Below are positions 1 to 9,278 of a stretch of DNA of 64,000 nt, piece after piece. The notes beneath the pieces are model-generated. The model saw nothing but the letters and a program-made list of their open reading frames with translations. It made no database searches and was not told the DNA's origin. Numbering within the stretch: the first letter of the stretch is position 1; every line of letters starts with the position of its first letter. Made by a program: the position numbers and the translations under genes. The stretch covers positions 1 through 64,000 of the forward strand of contig JAKUUR010000005.1 of assembly GCA_022448455.1 (NCBI GenBank), in the 5' to 3' direction. This stretch comes from Candidatus Thioglobus autotrophicus (lineage in GTDB: Bacteria; Pseudomonadota; Gammaproteobacteria; PS1; Pseudothioglobaceae).

Positions 1-104
1 TAGAGAATTTCCAGTAAAAAACCCAATACTTGACAAATAAATTAAAAACTTTAGTAAAAATCTCATTTAATTAATATTCTCTAGATTACTACCAAAGAAA
101 CATT

Positions 105-134
105 TTGATTGTTGAGATGAATTCTTTGTATAAT
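105..134 (+). promoter_or_regulatory. Candidate sigma-70 promoter of prs
   Basis: A -35-like TTGATT (105-110) and a perfect -10 TATAAT (129-134) are separated by 18 bases, about 30 bases upstream of the prs start. A second, weaker candidate begins with TTGACA at 30-35 but lacks a good -10. No gene is visible in bases 1-164. Confidence 0.5.
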
Positions 135-164
135 TGTCAACTAAATCAATAAGAGCGCAGCTGG

Positions 165-1127
165 ATGTCTATTGAAAGAATTAAAATCTTTAGCGGAAAT
201 GCCAATCCAAATCTTTCTTCCGAAATTATTGATAATCTAGAAATTACCCAAAGCAAAGCTTTAGTTAGTCAATTCAGTGATGGTGAATCACAGGTTGAAA
301 TACTAGACAATGTTCGCGGCTGTGATGTCTTTGTCATTCAACCAACCTGCGGCCCATCTCCAGCCGAAACACTCATAGAATTATTAGTGATGGTAGATGC
401 ACTCAGGCGCTCCTCAGCTGATCGAATTACAGCTGTGGTTCCTTATTTAGGTTATTCAAGACAAGATAGACGCTCTCGCCTGACACGTGTACCAATTACA
501 GCTAAACTGGTTGCTAAAATGATTGAAACATCAGGTGTTGATCGCATCTTGACGATGGATTTACATGCCGATCAAATACAAGGATTTTTTAATATCCCTA
601 TAGATAACATATACGCACAACCCGTTCTAGTTAAAGACATTTTGGATTGCAACTACAATGATGTAGTGGTTGTTTCGCCAGATGTAGGCGGCGTTGCTAG
701 AGCGAGAGCTGCAGCAAAAAGAATCAATGACGCTGATCTGGCTATCATTGACAAAAGACGCCCAGAGCCGAATTTAGTTAAAGTGATGAATGTAATCGGT
801 GATGTTTCTGGACGTACTTGTATTATTGTAGATGACATGGTTGATACCGCCGGTACACTTTGCCAAGCGTCCGATATCTTAAAAGAGAAAGGCGCCAATA
901 AGGTTTTTGCTTATGCAACACATGCAGTTCTTTCTGGAGTTGCTGTTAACAATATAACGAACTCTACTTTAGATGAAGTCGTAATCACAAACACAATACC
1001 TTTGACAGACAACGCAATGGCTTGCTCTAAAATTAGACAACTGTCGATTGCTCCTACCCTCGCAGACGTTATCAGAAGGATTAGTGAAGAGCAATCAGTT
1101 AGTTCAATTTTCCTTGACTCGAAGTAA
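165..1127 (+). CDS. prs: Ribose-phosphate pyrophosphokinase (PRPP synthetase)
   Basis: This enzyme makes PRPP from ribose 5-phosphate and ATP for nucleotide, histidine, tryptophan and NAD synthesis in the cytosol. The 320-residue length is typical of class I bacterial enzymes. Visible signatures are [10 protein letters not shown] (about residues 93-102), [11 protein letters not shown] (132-142), the DKRRP loop (196-200) and the PRPP-binding DDMVDTAGT (223-231). The ATG at 165 gives the expected N-terminus, although the upstream purine run is a weak ribosome-binding site. It lies alone before rpoD with a promoter-like sequence upstream. NadC in this window is one consumer of its product. Confidence 0.97.
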   Translation: MSIERIKIFSGNANPNLSSEIIDNLEITQSKALVSQFSDGESQVEILDNVRGCDVFVIQPTCGPSPAETLIELLVMVDALRRSSADRITAVVPYLGYSRQDRRSRLTRVPITAKLVAKMIETSGVDRILTMDLHADQIQGFFNIPIDNIYAQPVLVKDILDCNYNDVVVVSPDVGGVARARAAAKRINDADLAIIDKRRPEPNLVKVMNVIGDVSGRTCIIVDDMVDTAGTLCQASDILKEKGANKVFAYATHAVLSGVAVNNITNSTLDEVVITNTIPLTDNAMACSKIRQLSIAPTLADVIRRISEEQSVSSIFLDSK

Positions 1128-1216
1128 CATTAACCTTTCTAAGACACTGAATTAAGAATCAAAACATTAAGCTGACTTGGGTATAATCCTTCCTCTGTTT
1201 TGAAAAAAACTCAATT

Positions 1217-3055
1217 ATGAAAACAACCACAGAAGTTCACAAACAAGCACTCAATAGCCTAATCACAATAGGTAAGGAGCAAGGCTACTTAACTTACTCT
1301 GAAATTAATGACCTCCTGCCAGAAGACTTACTAACTCCTGAACAAGTAGAACCAATTGTTACTATTTTAGAGGAGCTTGATATTGTTGTAGCTGATGAGG
1401 CACCTGATGCTGATACATTAGTCATGGAATCAGGCGGAAAAGCACAAGCCAACTCTGCCGAGGTCGCTGTGGCTGCATTAGCCGCACTTGATTCAGAGTT
1501 TGGAAGAACTACTGACCCTGTCCGAATGTATATGAGAGAGATGGGTGTAGTGGAATTACTCGAACAAAAAGATGAGGTTCGAATTGCAAAGGAAATAGAG
1601 GCGGGCGTCTATCAGATTATGCAAGCCATTTCACTTTATCCTGAAATTTCTGATTACTTCTTTAAATCATATACAAGACTCGAGGAGGGAAAATGTAAGA
1701 TGACTGACGTTGTCATCGGCTACCAAGGTGATGCCGAAGAATTCGAAGAAAAACAGGCACTTATTTTGGAAAAACAAGCCCATCTTGATGAGATGAAACT
1801 TGACGAGATTAGTGAATCAGATGAAGAAGATTTTGATGAGTTAGAATATACAGGGCCAGACGAAGGGGAAGTATATGACCGCTTTGAGAAAATTCAAAAA
1901 ACCTTTAAAAGTTATATTAAAGCTATTAATAAGTATGGTTATCTTGATGGTAAAACAGTCGAAGCTAGAGAGGAATTCTCACAATTTATCTCAGAGTTGA
2001 GGTTGGCACCAAAATTAGTCAGTACTATGATCGAAGTTGTTTCGCATCGCGTCAATGAAGTGAAAAAAGAAGAAAATATAATCCGTCAAGCATGTTTTGA
2101 TGCTGGCATGACTAGACAACTTTTTTATGATTCTTTTCCTGGAAATGAAACTAACTTTGATTGGCTGACTTCGACTGACTTTGATAAGACTTTACAAAAA
2201 GCGTTAAAAGCCCACAAAGATGATATTTACTATGCACAAAAAAGCCTTTTAGAGCATGAAATTTCAATGCAAATTACTATGTCTGAATTAAAGAATATCA
2301 ATAAAAAACTTCGACAGGGTGACCGTATGGCAAAAAAGGCTAAAAGTCAAATGATTGAGGCGAATTTACGCCTTGTTATTTCAATCGCAAAGAAATATGC
2401 TAACCGTGGTTTGCAATTCTTAGACCTAATTCAAGAAGGCAATGTTGGCTTAATGAAAGCAGTTGATAAGTTTGAGTACCGACGTGGTTACAAATTCTCA
2501 ACATATGCCACTTGGTGGATTCGTCAGGCGATTACCCGTTCAATTGCTGACCAGGCTCGAACCATTCGTATCCCTGTTCATATGATTGAAACAATTAACA
2601 AACTAAATCGAGTGCGACGACAACTTTTACAAAGATTTGGACGAGAAGCCACACCAGAAGAACTTGCATTAGAGATGGAATTACCAGAATATAAAATTAA
2701 TAAAATTCTTAAAATTGCAAAGGAACCTTTATCCATGGAGAACCCAGTTGGTGACGATGAAGACTCTACGATTGGTGATTTTATCGAAGATGAAAAACTA
2801 TCTTCGCCAGTTGAAGTTACTACTCGTGAGAGTCTTAAAGAAACTACTGGTGACCTTTTGGCTAATTTATCTCCAAGAGAAGCTAAAGTCTTGAAGATGC
2901 GTTTCGGAATAGATATGAGTACAGATCACACCTTAGAAGAGGTCGGCCGACAATTTGATGTCACACGAGAAAGAATTCGACAAATTGAAGCAAAAGCGTT
3001 ACGCAAATTGAGACATCCATCACGTGCTCACAAATTACAAAGCTTTTTGGAATAA
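1217..3055 (+). CDS. rpoD: RNA polymerase primary sigma factor (sigma-70)
   Basis: The housekeeping sigma factor directs RNA polymerase to vegetative promoters. At 612 residues it is almost the length of the E. coli protein. It carries region 1.1 (about 1-80), region 1.2 with [11 protein letters not shown] (100-110), the large proteobacterial non-conserved region (about 130-370), region 2 with the -10-recognising [12 protein letters not shown] helix, and a region 4.2 helix-turn-helix with [20 protein letters not shown] near the C-terminus. A TATAAT at 1182-1187 is a possible -10 about 30 bases upstream of the ATG. A tRNA gene follows 10 bases after the stop. Confidence 0.98.
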   Translation: MKTTTEVHKQALNSLITIGKEQGYLTYSEINDLLPEDLLTPEQVEPIVTILEELDIVVADEAPDADTLVMESGGKAQANSAEVAVAALAALDSEFGRTTDPVRMYMREMGVVELLEQKDEVRIAKEIEAGVYQIMQAISLYPEISDYFFKSYTRLEEGKCKMTDVVIGYQGDAEEFEEKQALILEKQAHLDEMKLDEISESDEEDFDELEYTGPDEGEVYDRFEKIQKTFKSYIKAINKYGYLDGKTVEAREEFSQFISELRLAPKLVSTMIEVVSHRVNEVKKEENIIRQACFDAGMTRQLFYDSFPGNETNFDWLTSTDFDKTLQKALKAHKDDIYYAQKSLLEHEISMQITMSELKNINKKLRQGDRMAKKAKSQMIEANLRLVISIAKKYANRGLQFLDLIQEGNVGLMKAVDKFEYRRGYKFSTYATWWIRQAITRSIADQARTIRIPVHMIETINKLNRVRRQLLQRFGREATPEELALEMELPEYKINKILKIAKEPLSMENPVGDDEDSTIGDFIEDEKLSSPVEVTTRESLKETTGDLLANLSPREAKVLKMRFGIDMSTDHTLEEVGRQFDVTRERIRQIEAKALRKLRHPSRAHKLQSFLE

Positions 3056-3065
3056 TTCCTACTCC

Positions 3066-3142
3066 GGGCCTATAGCTCAGCTGGTTAGAGCAGTCGACTC
3101 ATAATCGATTGGTCCTTGGTTCAAGTCCAAGTAGGCCCACCA
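3066..3142 (+). tRNA. tRNA with CAT anticodon, probably tRNA-Ile2 (lysidine-modified), alternatively tRNA-Met
   Basis: The 77-base gene includes an encoded CCA. The 7-bp acceptor stem pairs GGGCCTA with TAGGCCC. The D arm is GCTC/GAGC, the anticodon stem GTCGA/TCGAT encloses loop CTCATAA with anticodon CAT, and the T arm is CTTGG/CCAAG around TTCAAGT. The GACTCATAATCG anticodon arm followed by TTGGTC and GGTTCAAGTCC resembles E. coli ileX, where C34 is converted to lysidine so that AUA is read, more than metT. Identity therefore favours Ile2, but the anticodon alone cannot exclude elongator Met. Confidence 0.93.
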
Positions 3143-3425
3143 AATTGGAATTTGTGCCGCTAGTTTCTTGTAACAGCTTGAAAGGTAATGAGAAATTAGC
3201 AGTTCCAAATCCCTTAGCTTTTGAGTACTCAATTGGACTCGTAAATAGCAAGGTTTGAACCAACCTTTTCTGGCGTAAATCACTTATTTAAGCTAAATCA
3301 TACGCTTACACATTCAGCAATTCTGACAATCACACTATACATGGATGGACAGTAGTTGATTTTCCCAATTTTGTAGCATGTACAAATATTGGTTCCAATT
3401 GTCTGACAATATGTCCACCAAACTC
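3143..3425. other. Intergenic stretch after the tRNA with no convincing gene
   Basis: The tRNA-cysQ gap totals 393 bases, and these 283 bases precede the terminator. The only open frame on the minus strand runs antisense through the tRNA and is a classic spurious ORF. A small inverted repeat (AAGGTT at 3250-3255 and AACCTT at 3262-3267) and a vaguely tRNA-sized segment ending in CCA (3347-3420) were examined, and neither is convincing. It may simply be the 3' trailer of the tRNA transcript. Confidence 0.5.
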
Positions 3426-3460
3426 AATAAAAAACCTAGCTTACCGCTAGGTTTTTTATT
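3426..3460 (+). terminator. Strong bidirectional rho-independent terminator
   Basis: A perfect 15-bp inverted repeat (AATAAAAAACCTAGC at 3426-3440 and its complement at 3446-3460) encloses loop TTACC. Its CCTAGC/GCTAGG core is followed by six T residues on the plus strand and mirrored by an A run. It would end the rpoD-tRNA transcript and insulate cysQ, and could also stop minus-strand transcription. Confidence 0.88.
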
Positions 3461-3535
3461 GATAGATAATCAGCATTCAAATTCTTATAAAATTGTTATT
3501 TCCAATATAATATTATAAGAAGGACAATAAAACTC

Positions 3536-4291
3536 ATGTTTTCAACTTTACTTCCAAAGCTTATATCACTGACTTTTAAGGTTGGTGAGACTATCATGAC
3601 TCTTCATAACGAGAACATGGGTTTTATTGTCAAATCTGATAGTACTCCTCTCACACAAGCAGATAAAATTTCTCATAGTCTCATCAGTGAGGCATTGAAA
3701 AAAATTACTCCAAATGTTCCAATATTGTCAGAAGAGTCCAAAAACATCCCCTTTTCTATTCGTAAGGGTTGGGATGCATATTGGTTAATTGACCCTTTAG
3801 ATGGAACCCGAAATTTTTTAGATGGAACCCGAGAGTTTTGTATAAGTATTGCCTTTATAGTAAATAACTATCCTGCTTTTGGTCTAATCTATGCACCCTT
3901 TGATAAGATTCATTATTACCGATTACCAGGACAAACCTCAATTAAACTTATAGATGATATTTGTTACAAACTTTGCACTCAAAAGCCTAGACGCTGGGAA
4001 AATATTGTCATTGGTAGATATTCAACAAAAAATAAACAACTCCAACAACACCTCCGATCAAAGACTAATTTTGAAATCTTCCGCTTAGGAAGTGCTCTAA
4101 AATTTTGTTCAATCGCAGAGGGTCGTAACCATTATTACCCTAAATTTGGCCGTTGTTCAGAATGGGATACAGCTGCTGGTGTCTGTATTTTAGAAGGAGC
4201 GGGCGGTAAAGTTGTGGATTTCCAAAACCAGCCTTTGCGCTACAACACTCGAGAAGACAATCTAAGTTCAACCTTTGTAGCTAGCGCCTAA
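3536..4291 (+). CDS. cysQ: 3'(2'),5'-bisphosphate nucleotidase CysQ (inositol monophosphatase fold)
   Basis: The enzyme hydrolyses PAP (and PAPS) to AMP, removing the by-product of sulfate assimilation and sulfotransferases. The 251 residues match CysQ throughout. The metal-binding E in PILSEES (62-68), DPLDGT (86-91) and WDTAAG (210-215) are present, and spacing between them matches E. coli CysQ. The segment DGTRNFLDGTREF contains a local DNA repeat without changing family length. The ATG at 3536 has an AAGGA ribosome-binding site 11 bases upstream. It is downstream of a terminator and so is its own transcription unit, convergent with nadC. A sulfotransferase-like gene at 48.3 kb could be a PAP source (inference). 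Confidence 0.87.
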   Translation: MFSTLLPKLISLTFKVGETIMTLHNENMGFIVKSDSTPLTQADKISHSLISEALKKITPNVPILSEESKNIPFSIRKGWDAYWLIDPLDGTRNFLDGTREFCISIAFIVNNYPAFGLIYAPFDKIHYYRLPGQTSIKLIDDICYKLCTQKPRRWENIVIGRYSTKNKQLQQHLRSKTNFEIFRLGSALKFCSIAEGRNHYYPKFGRCSEWDTAAGVCILEGAGGKVVDFQNQPLRYNTREDNLSSTFVASA

Positions 4292-4292
4292 T

Positions 4293-5114
4293 TTAGTCAA
4301 GCCTTAAAGATAAATCGATTGAATGAATATTTTTTGTAATTGAACCTATTGAGATAAAATCCACACCTGTTTCAGCATATTCAATTATATTTTTTTCATT
4401 GATATTTCCAGAGGCCTCTAAGGGGCATATTCCTTTAGCTATAACTACTGCTTCAAACAACTTCTGAGAAGAAAAATTATCACAAAGGATGCGGGTTATG
4501 CCTTTTATTGGTACAGCTATCTTAAGCTGATCAAGTGACTCAACTTCAACAATAACAGGCTTATCCGGATACTCATCAAGAGCCTTCTCTATAGATTTTT
4601 TAAGTGAACCAATCGATAAAATATGATTTTCTTTAAGCAAAACACAATCGAACAGGCCCATACGATGATTAACACCACCACCACACTTGACAGCATGCTT
4701 TTGAGCATACCTCATATTTGGAATTGTTTTTCGAGTATCCAATAATTTTGCATTCGTATGTTTAATCATATCCACTAAGTGTTTAGTTTGAGTTGCTGTA
4801 GCACTGAGCGTTTGGAGAAAATTAAGCGCAGTTCGTTCCGCACTGATTATTGCTTGAGATTTCCCTTTAAGATTACAAATCACAGTACCAGGTGTTGCCT
4901 CTTTGCCTTCTTTAATTTTCCAATCTATTTCGATATCCGAGTCTAGGGTTGAAAAACAAAGATCAGAATAATCAATTCCACAAATTATTGCTTTTTCACG
5001 GCAGATGATTTTAGCACTTGTAACATTATCATCAAGTAAACTAGATGACAAATCTCCAGTTCCAATATCCTCTGACAAAGCCATATTAACAATTTGTCGT
5101 AGAATCTTACTCAT
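4293..5114 (-). CDS. nadC: Nicotinate-nucleotide pyrophosphorylase (quinolinate phosphoribosyltransferase)
   Basis: NadC converts quinolinate and PRPP to nicotinate mononucleotide in de novo NAD synthesis. The protein has the family hallmarks EDIGTGDLS near the N-terminus, TRKTIPNMR and KCGGGVNHRMGL for substrate binding, and the C-terminal ASGNI and GVDFISIGSIT phosphate-binding strands. The open frame extends to 5150, but the ATG at 5114 (MSKILRQIV, 273 residues) is preferred. It overlaps the lpxB stop in an ATGAGTAA junction and gives the usual family N-terminus. It ends the nudE-to-nadC minus-strand gene run. Confidence 0.95.
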   Translation of the reverse strand: MSKILRQIVNMALSEDIGTGDLSSSLLDDNVTSAKIICREKAIICGIDYSDLCFSTLDSDIEIDWKIKEGKEATPGTVICNLKGKSQAIISAERTALNFLQTLSATATQTKHLVDMIKHTNAKLLDTRKTIPNMRYAQKHAVKCGGGVNHRMGLFDCVLLKENHILSIGSLKKSIEKALDEYPDKPVIVEVESLDQLKIAVPIKGITRILCDNFSSQKLFEAVVIAKGICPLEASGNINEKNIIEYAETGVDFISIGSITKNIHSIDLSLRLD

Positions 5115-6192
5115 TCGCAAACTCGAGAATTGCTTTTGCAGATTGAGCACTAGACTCCTGATGTAATTGGCTATGAATCTTTCTCAATTCAGAGACTAGT
5201 TTTGAATTATCAGAGACGATTATTTGCATTGCAACATTTGCAATATTTTTTCCATTAGCACTCTCTTGAATTAATTCTGGAACAACTTCTTTTCCTAAAA
5301 TAACATTCGGTAGAGAAATAAATTTAGTTCTTAAAAGGCGTTTTACAATCTGATAGCTGACACCTGAAAGTTTATAAATAACTACCATCGGTACACCAAG
5401 CATCGCTATTTCAAGTGTTGCAGTGCCCGAGGCAACAATCACTAAATCCGATTTTACAATTTGTTCATGGGCATCACCAACACTGAGTTCTATCCCTAAT
5501 TTATGGATTCGATCTTCAACCCACTCCTTAAAGTGGTTATTAGCTAGAGCCAATGAAAATTGTATTTTTGAATCCTGCTCACGCATTAAATTAACAGTAG
5601 ATAACAACTCAGGCAACAAAGATTTTATTTCTGCTTCACGTGATCCAGGCATCAATAAAACTTTTTTACTCGGCTTGTAGTTTTGTCTGGGTTGTAATTT
5701 TTCAGTCAGAGGATGACCAACAAATAAGGCTTTTTGGCCATGTTTTTCATAAAAATCCACTTCAAAAGGAAAAAGGCAAAGCATTAAATCTGTCGAAGCT
5801 TTAATTTTTTTAATTCGATTCGAACGCCATGCCCATACTGATGGACTAATGAAATGAACAGTTTTGACACCACGCTGTTTGAGTTTTTGTTCAATCTTAA
5901 AATTAAAGTCAGGAGAATCTACACCAATAAAAACATCTGGTTTATTTTCAGAAAAGTATTTAACAATTGAATTTCTTAATCGCAATAATGAGGGTAGCTT
6001 ATTGACTACTTCACTCAGTCCCATTACGTTGGCCTGATCAATATGCCACAACCTTTGGCAACCTGCATCACTCATCTTGTCACCCACCAAACCCTCTATT
6101 TGACAATCGGGTTGATATTCAAGTAATGATTTGACTATGGCTGAGGCAATAAGATCGCCCGAAGTTTCTGCTGCACTAATCGCAATTTTCAT
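5107..6192 (-). CDS. lpxB: Lipid-A-disaccharide synthase
   Basis: LpxB joins UDP-2,3-diacylglucosamine and lipid X to form the lipid A disaccharide on the inner membrane. The 361-residue protein shows the GT19 features AAETSGDL and EGLVGDKM near the N-terminus, GVDSPDFN, SPSVWAWR, LLMPGSREAEIKSLLP and the C-terminal ASGTATLE nucleotide-binding segment. It is transcribed with yhbY upstream and is translationally coupled to nadC. Finding lpxB away from lpxA and fabZ is unusual compared with E. coli but not rare in streamlined genomes. Confidence 0.96.
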   Translation of the reverse strand: MKIAISAAETSGDLIASAIVKSLLEYQPDCQIEGLVGDKMSDAGCQRLWHIDQANVMGLSEVVNKLPSLLRLRNSIVKYFSENKPDVFIGVDSPDFNFKIEQKLKQRGVKTVHFISPSVWAWRSNRIKKIKASTDLMLCLFPFEVDFYEKHGQKALFVGHPLTEKLQPRQNYKPSKKVLLMPGSREAEIKSLLPELLSTVNLMREQDSKIQFSLALANNHFKEWVEDRIHKLGIELSVGDAHEQIVKSDLVIVASGTATLEIAMLGVPMVVIYKLSGVSYQIVKRLLRTKFISLPNVILGKEVVPELIQESANGKNIANVAMQIIVSDNSKLVSELRKIHSQLHQESSAQSAKAILEFANE

Positions 6193-6237
6193 TGTCTAAG
6201 ATCATTATAGATTGTAAGATTGAGTCTATATGAACAC

Positions 6238-6537
6238 TCATGTCCTAGGCAAAATAATACTAGGGTTCTCATCAAAAGGTCGGTAAATAACTAATACACC
6301 ACCAATAACTTGCACTAATGCTGCTTTTGAGAAATTTAGTATTTTGTCTACTATCTCTTGTTTCTCGTCACGGTCATTAGCACGAACTTTTATTTTAAGA
6401 AGTTCATGCTTGGTCATTGTTGATTCTAGCTCAGCCAAAACAGCATCACTAAGACCTTGCTGGCCTACCATTACAATCGGTCTTAAGTCATGTGCAAGTG
6501 TACGCAAGTGTTTTTTTTGATTGTTAGTTAATTTCAT
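6238..6537 (-). CDS. yhbY: YhbY-family RNA-binding protein (CRM domain, ribosome assembly)
   Basis: YhbY binds pre-50S ribosomal particles through a CRM domain. The 99-residue protein aligns with the whole E. coli protein: KKHLRTLAHDLRPIVMVGQQGL with the GxxG-type loop, then ELIKIKV-like ELLKIKVRAND and VQVIGGVLVIYRP. The open frame reaches 6582, but homology starts at the MKLTNNQKK methionine at 6537, inside the 3' end of lysA. The two genes overlap by 14 bases in different frames, suggesting coupling. Confidence 0.92.
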   Translation of the reverse strand: MKLTNNQKKHLRTLAHDLRPIVMVGQQGLSDAVLAELESTMTKHELLKIKVRANDRDEKQEIVDKILNFSKAALVQVIGGVLVIYRPFDENPSIILPRT

Positions 6538-7777
6538 CATTAAAGATAAATTCATTTTCAAATAAAGAACCAACAGTTTCACGTTTACGTACTAATGCAT
6601 GGTTACTTCCAGACACCATAACCTCTGCAACACGTGGTCTAGAATTATAATTAGAGCTTAAAACAAAACCATAAGCGCCAGCAGACATTAAAGCAATATA
6701 ATCTCCCTGTTCGAGAGTTAATTCTCTATCTTTTGCCAAAAAATCACCAGTCTCACAAATCGGTCCAACCAAATCCCATGTATCTTTTATTCCTTTTGAA
6801 TTATCTTCAACAGCAATAGCTTGGTGATATGAACCATAAAGAGAAGGGCGCTGTAAGTCATTCATTGCACCATCAATAATAGCGAATGATTTAACACCAC
6901 CTTGCTTAAGATATTCAACCTGAGTGACAAATATGCCGGCATTTCCTACAATGGCTCGACCTGGCTCTAGCAACACCTCTAAATCACCAACCTTGTCGAG
7001 TACTGATTGAACATATTTTTCAATATTGATTGTTTTTTCTTCATTATATGTAATACCTACACCACCACCTATGTCTATATGTGACATCTTTATACCTTCA
7101 GCTTTTAATTCTGAAATTAGCTCCAATGCCTTCTCAAGGGCCTCAATAAAAGGTGAAACTTCGGTAATTTGGGAGCCAATGTGATAATCTAAACCAAAAA
7201 CGTCTAAATGCTTTGAAAGTTCTGCTTTTTTGTATAGCTCCAAGGCGCTGTTAATACTAACGCCAAACTTATTTTCCTTTAGACCTGTAGCAATATAAGG
7301 ATGAGTATTAGCATCTACATCTGGATTTATACGAATTGAAATCGGCGCCTTAGTGCTCATTAATTTTGCAGCGGACTCAACACTATCTAACTCAGCAGCG
7401 GACTCAACATTAAAACAATAAATTCCTAGCTCCAATGCTCTTTGAATTTCTGTTTTTGTTTTAGAAACTCCTGAAAATACGCAACGGCCTGGCTTTCCAC
7501 CTGCAGCAATTACTCTTTCTAGCTCGCCAATAGAGACAATATCAAAACCAGAACCCAGCTTCGCCAAAACATTTAACACACCTAAATTAGAATTAGCTTT
7601 AACTGCATAACAGATCAGGTGAGGATGATCTCCAAAAGCCTGATCAAATTGCTGCCAATTCGATTCTATTTGACCACGAGAGTATATATAAATTGGTGAG
7701 CCATACTCCACCATTAAGTCAGTTACTGCAACTGACTCAGCATACAAGGCTTTATTTTTAAAGGAAAATGTATTCAA
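6524..7777 (-). CDS. lysA: Diaminopimelate decarboxylase
   Basis: LysA is a PLP enzyme that decarboxylates meso-diaminopimelate to L-lysine. The 417-residue protein has the PLP lysine in YAVKANSN, the DYHIGSQI motif, the IDIGGGVG loop and EPGRAIVGNAG. The start codon is TTG: an in-frame TAA lies six codons upstream and no ATG precedes the conserved N-terminus. It sits 12 bases after the lptM-like lipoprotein gene, an arrangement common in gammaproteobacteria, and overlaps yhbY. No dapF follows here. Confidence 0.96.
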   Translation of the reverse strand: MNTFSFKNKALYAESVAVTDLMVEYGSPIYIYSRGQIESNWQQFDQAFGDHPHLICYAVKANSNLGVLNVLAKLGSGFDIVSIGELERVIAAGGKPGRCVFSGVSKTKTEIQRALELGIYCFNVESAAELDSVESAAKLMSTKAPISIRINPDVDANTHPYIATGLKENKFGVSINSALELYKKAELSKHLDVFGLDYHIGSQITEVSPFIEALEKALELISELKAEGIKMSHIDIGGGVGITYNEEKTINIEKYVQSVLDKVGDLEVLLEPGRAIVGNAGIFVTQVEYLKQGGVKSFAIIDGAMNDLQRPSLYGSYHQAIAVEDNSKGIKDTWDLVGPICETGDFLAKDRELTLEQGDYIALMSAGAYGFVLSSNYNSRPRVAEVMVSGSNHALVRKRETVGSLFENEFIFNDEIN

Positions 7778-7789
7778 TGAACTCGAACG

Positions 7790-7924
7790 TTAGTAAGTAC
7801 TTGAGGTCGCGGTTTCAGAATCAGCTTGAGTATCTGTAACAGGCACCAAGTCACCCATTCTTCCACACGCAATCAAAGTGAGCGCAAACGATGCGATCAT
7901 GGTAAATTTCAACAGGTTTTTCAT
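7790..7924 (-). CDS. lptM: Small lipoprotein, LptM (YifL/LppL)-like
   Basis: This 44-residue ORF starts MKNLLKFTM, has a hydrophobic stretch, and carries a lipobox LIAC with the lipidated cysteine at residue 20. It is followed by GRMGDLVPV, the short motif resembling the CGxxGxL of the LptM/YifL family. It lies 12 bases upstream of lysA, the conserved location of lppL/yifL in Pseudomonas and enterobacteria. LptM is known to help mature the LptD-LptE LPS translocon in the outer membrane, and that role is transferred here by synteny and motif only. The ATG at 7924 is preceded by GAGGCAAT. Confidence 0.8.
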   Translation of the reverse strand: MKNLLKFTMIASFALTLIACGRMGDLVPVTDTQADSETATSSTY

Positions 7925-7958
7925 ATTGCCTCACTTGCTTTGCTTTAATAGGGCTATT

Positions 7959-8618
7959 TTACACAAAGGCCTTAAGCTGTTGTATAAACAAATCTCGAGG
8001 TAGTCTGAATGCCCCTAAACTTTGAAGATGTTTGTTTTCTACTTGACAATCTATTAATCGATAATGACTATTTTGAAGTAGATAAGCAAAAGCAACCTTT
8101 GAAGTATTACTCACTAAAGAAAACATAGATTCACCAAAAAACACACTCCCCAAAGCAACTCCATACAAACCACCAACAAGTTTATCCTTCTCATAAACCT
8201 CGTATGAATGCGCATACCCTGCCTCATTAAGGTCACAATAAGCTTGGACCATGGCATCATCTATCCAGGTACCAGCTTGATCAGGCCTAATCACTGAACG
8301 ACACTGATAAATAACATCATCAAAAACAGTATCTACCCGAACCTCAAATCGAGACGAATGAGTGATTTTTCTTAAACTTTTTGAAAGATGAAACTTATCA
8401 GGTGTTATAACCATCCTGGGATCAGGCGAATACCACAAAATCGGCTCGCCCTCGCTATACCAAGGGAATATGCCTTTTGAATAAGCATCTAACAACCTCT
8501 CAATAGATAAGTCACCACCGATGGCAATAAGACCATTAGGCTCCTTTAATGCCAAGCTTACATCTGGGAAAGGTGTATCAAGTTGATCAAGCCAAAAGTG
8601 AGATGGAATCTCAATCAC
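7959..8618 (-). CDS. aat: Leucyl/phenylalanyl-tRNA--protein transferase
   Basis: Aat adds Leu or Phe to N-terminal Arg or Lys of proteins, creating N-degrons for ClpS/ClpAP. The protein (219 residues) matches the family: KEPNGLIAIGGDLS, RLLDAYSKGIFPWY, ILWYSPDPR, GTWID, SYEVYEKDKLVGGLYGVALG and FFGESMFS. It starts with GTG at 8618, two bases after the nudE stop, and no better in-frame start exists. It is somewhat shorter at the C-terminus than E. coli Aat. Confidence 0.95.
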   Translation of the reverse strand: MIEIPSHFWLDQLDTPFPDVSLALKEPNGLIAIGGDLSIERLLDAYSKGIFPWYSEGEPILWYSPDPRMVITPDKFHLSKSLRKITHSSRFEVRVDTVFDDVIYQCRSVIRPDQAGTWIDDAMVQAYCDLNEAGYAHSYEVYEKDKLVGGLYGVALGSVFFGESMFSLVSNTSKVAFAYLLQNSHYRLIDCQVENKHLQSLGAFRLPRDLFIQQLKAFV

Positions 8619-8620
8619 TT

Positions 8621-9166
8621 TTAACGATTACGAATAATCTCTCGTACCATGTAAAGTGCCAATATACTTCTAGCTTCTGTCAAATCCTCATCATAAGTTA
8701 ATCGCTCTAAGTTTGACAGTTTATGAGTGACAATTTCCAGTGGTTCTGGTTCATCACCTTCTGTTTTCTCCTCATATAAATCTTCTGCGAGAACGATATG
8801 CGTTGTATTCGATTGATAACCTGGAGCCAAGGTAATAGTTTTAAGGAATGTGAACTTATTAGCTCCGTAACCAATTTCTTCTTTAAGCTCCCTTCCCGCT
8901 GCTTCAATTGGGGTTTCACCTTTGTCTATCCTACCTTTCGTTAAACCCAACTCATAACACTCAGTGCCGGCAGAGAACTCATAAATCATCAACACGGTAT
9001 CGTCATCCAACATCGGCACTACCAGAACAGCACCATTACCTTTTGGATTGAGTCGCTCATAAGTTCGCTTCGTACCATTTGAAAATTCGACATCCATGGA
9101 CTCGACATTGAAGATATGACTTCGAGCGACAGTGTGAACGTTAGTTACTTTTGGATTTTTTCGCAT
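8621..9166 (-). CDS. nudE: ADP compounds hydrolase NudE (Nudix)
   Basis: NudE hydrolyses ADP-ribose, NADH and ApnA. The 181-residue protein contains a complete Nudix box (G-R-I-D-K-G-E ... RELKEEIGYG) and the NudE-specific N-terminal VARSHIFNVESMDVEFSNG and later GDEPEPL. It is the first gene of the minus-strand run nudE-aat-lptM-lysA-yhbY-lpxB-nadC. Confidence 0.93.
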   Translation of the reverse strand: MRKNPKVTNVHTVARSHIFNVESMDVEFSNGTKRTYERLNPKGNGAVLVVPMLDDDTVLMIYEFSAGTECYELGLTKGRIDKGETPIEAAGRELKEEIGYGANKFTFLKTITLAPGYQSNTTHIVLAEDLYEEKTEGDEPEPLEIVTHKLSNLERLTYDEDLTEARSILALYMVREIIRNR

Positions 9167-9278
9167 AAACGCAATTATGCCATTGGTTGAATGGTTTGCG
9201 GTTTATTATTTATAAACTTGAAGTCATTGTAAATAACTAGAATCTATTCTTTTCCTCTCACCAAAAAAAATTAAGTGA

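Noticed and set aside
3250-3267. Inverted repeat AAGGTT/AACCTT as a terminator
   Set aside because: Stem of six pairs with no G/C-rich core and no T run; the strong terminator is 160 bases further on.
3077-3283. Minus-strand 68-codon open frame with a DLNQGP-type C-terminal segment
   Set aside because: It is antisense to the tRNA and reproduces the well-known spurious translation of tRNA genes.
3347-3420. 74-base tRNA-like segment with GGACA/TGTCC ends and a terminal CCA
   Set aside because: The D and T arms do not form, position 33 of the would-be anticodon loop is G, and only five acceptor pairs exist. Probably coincidence or a decayed relic.
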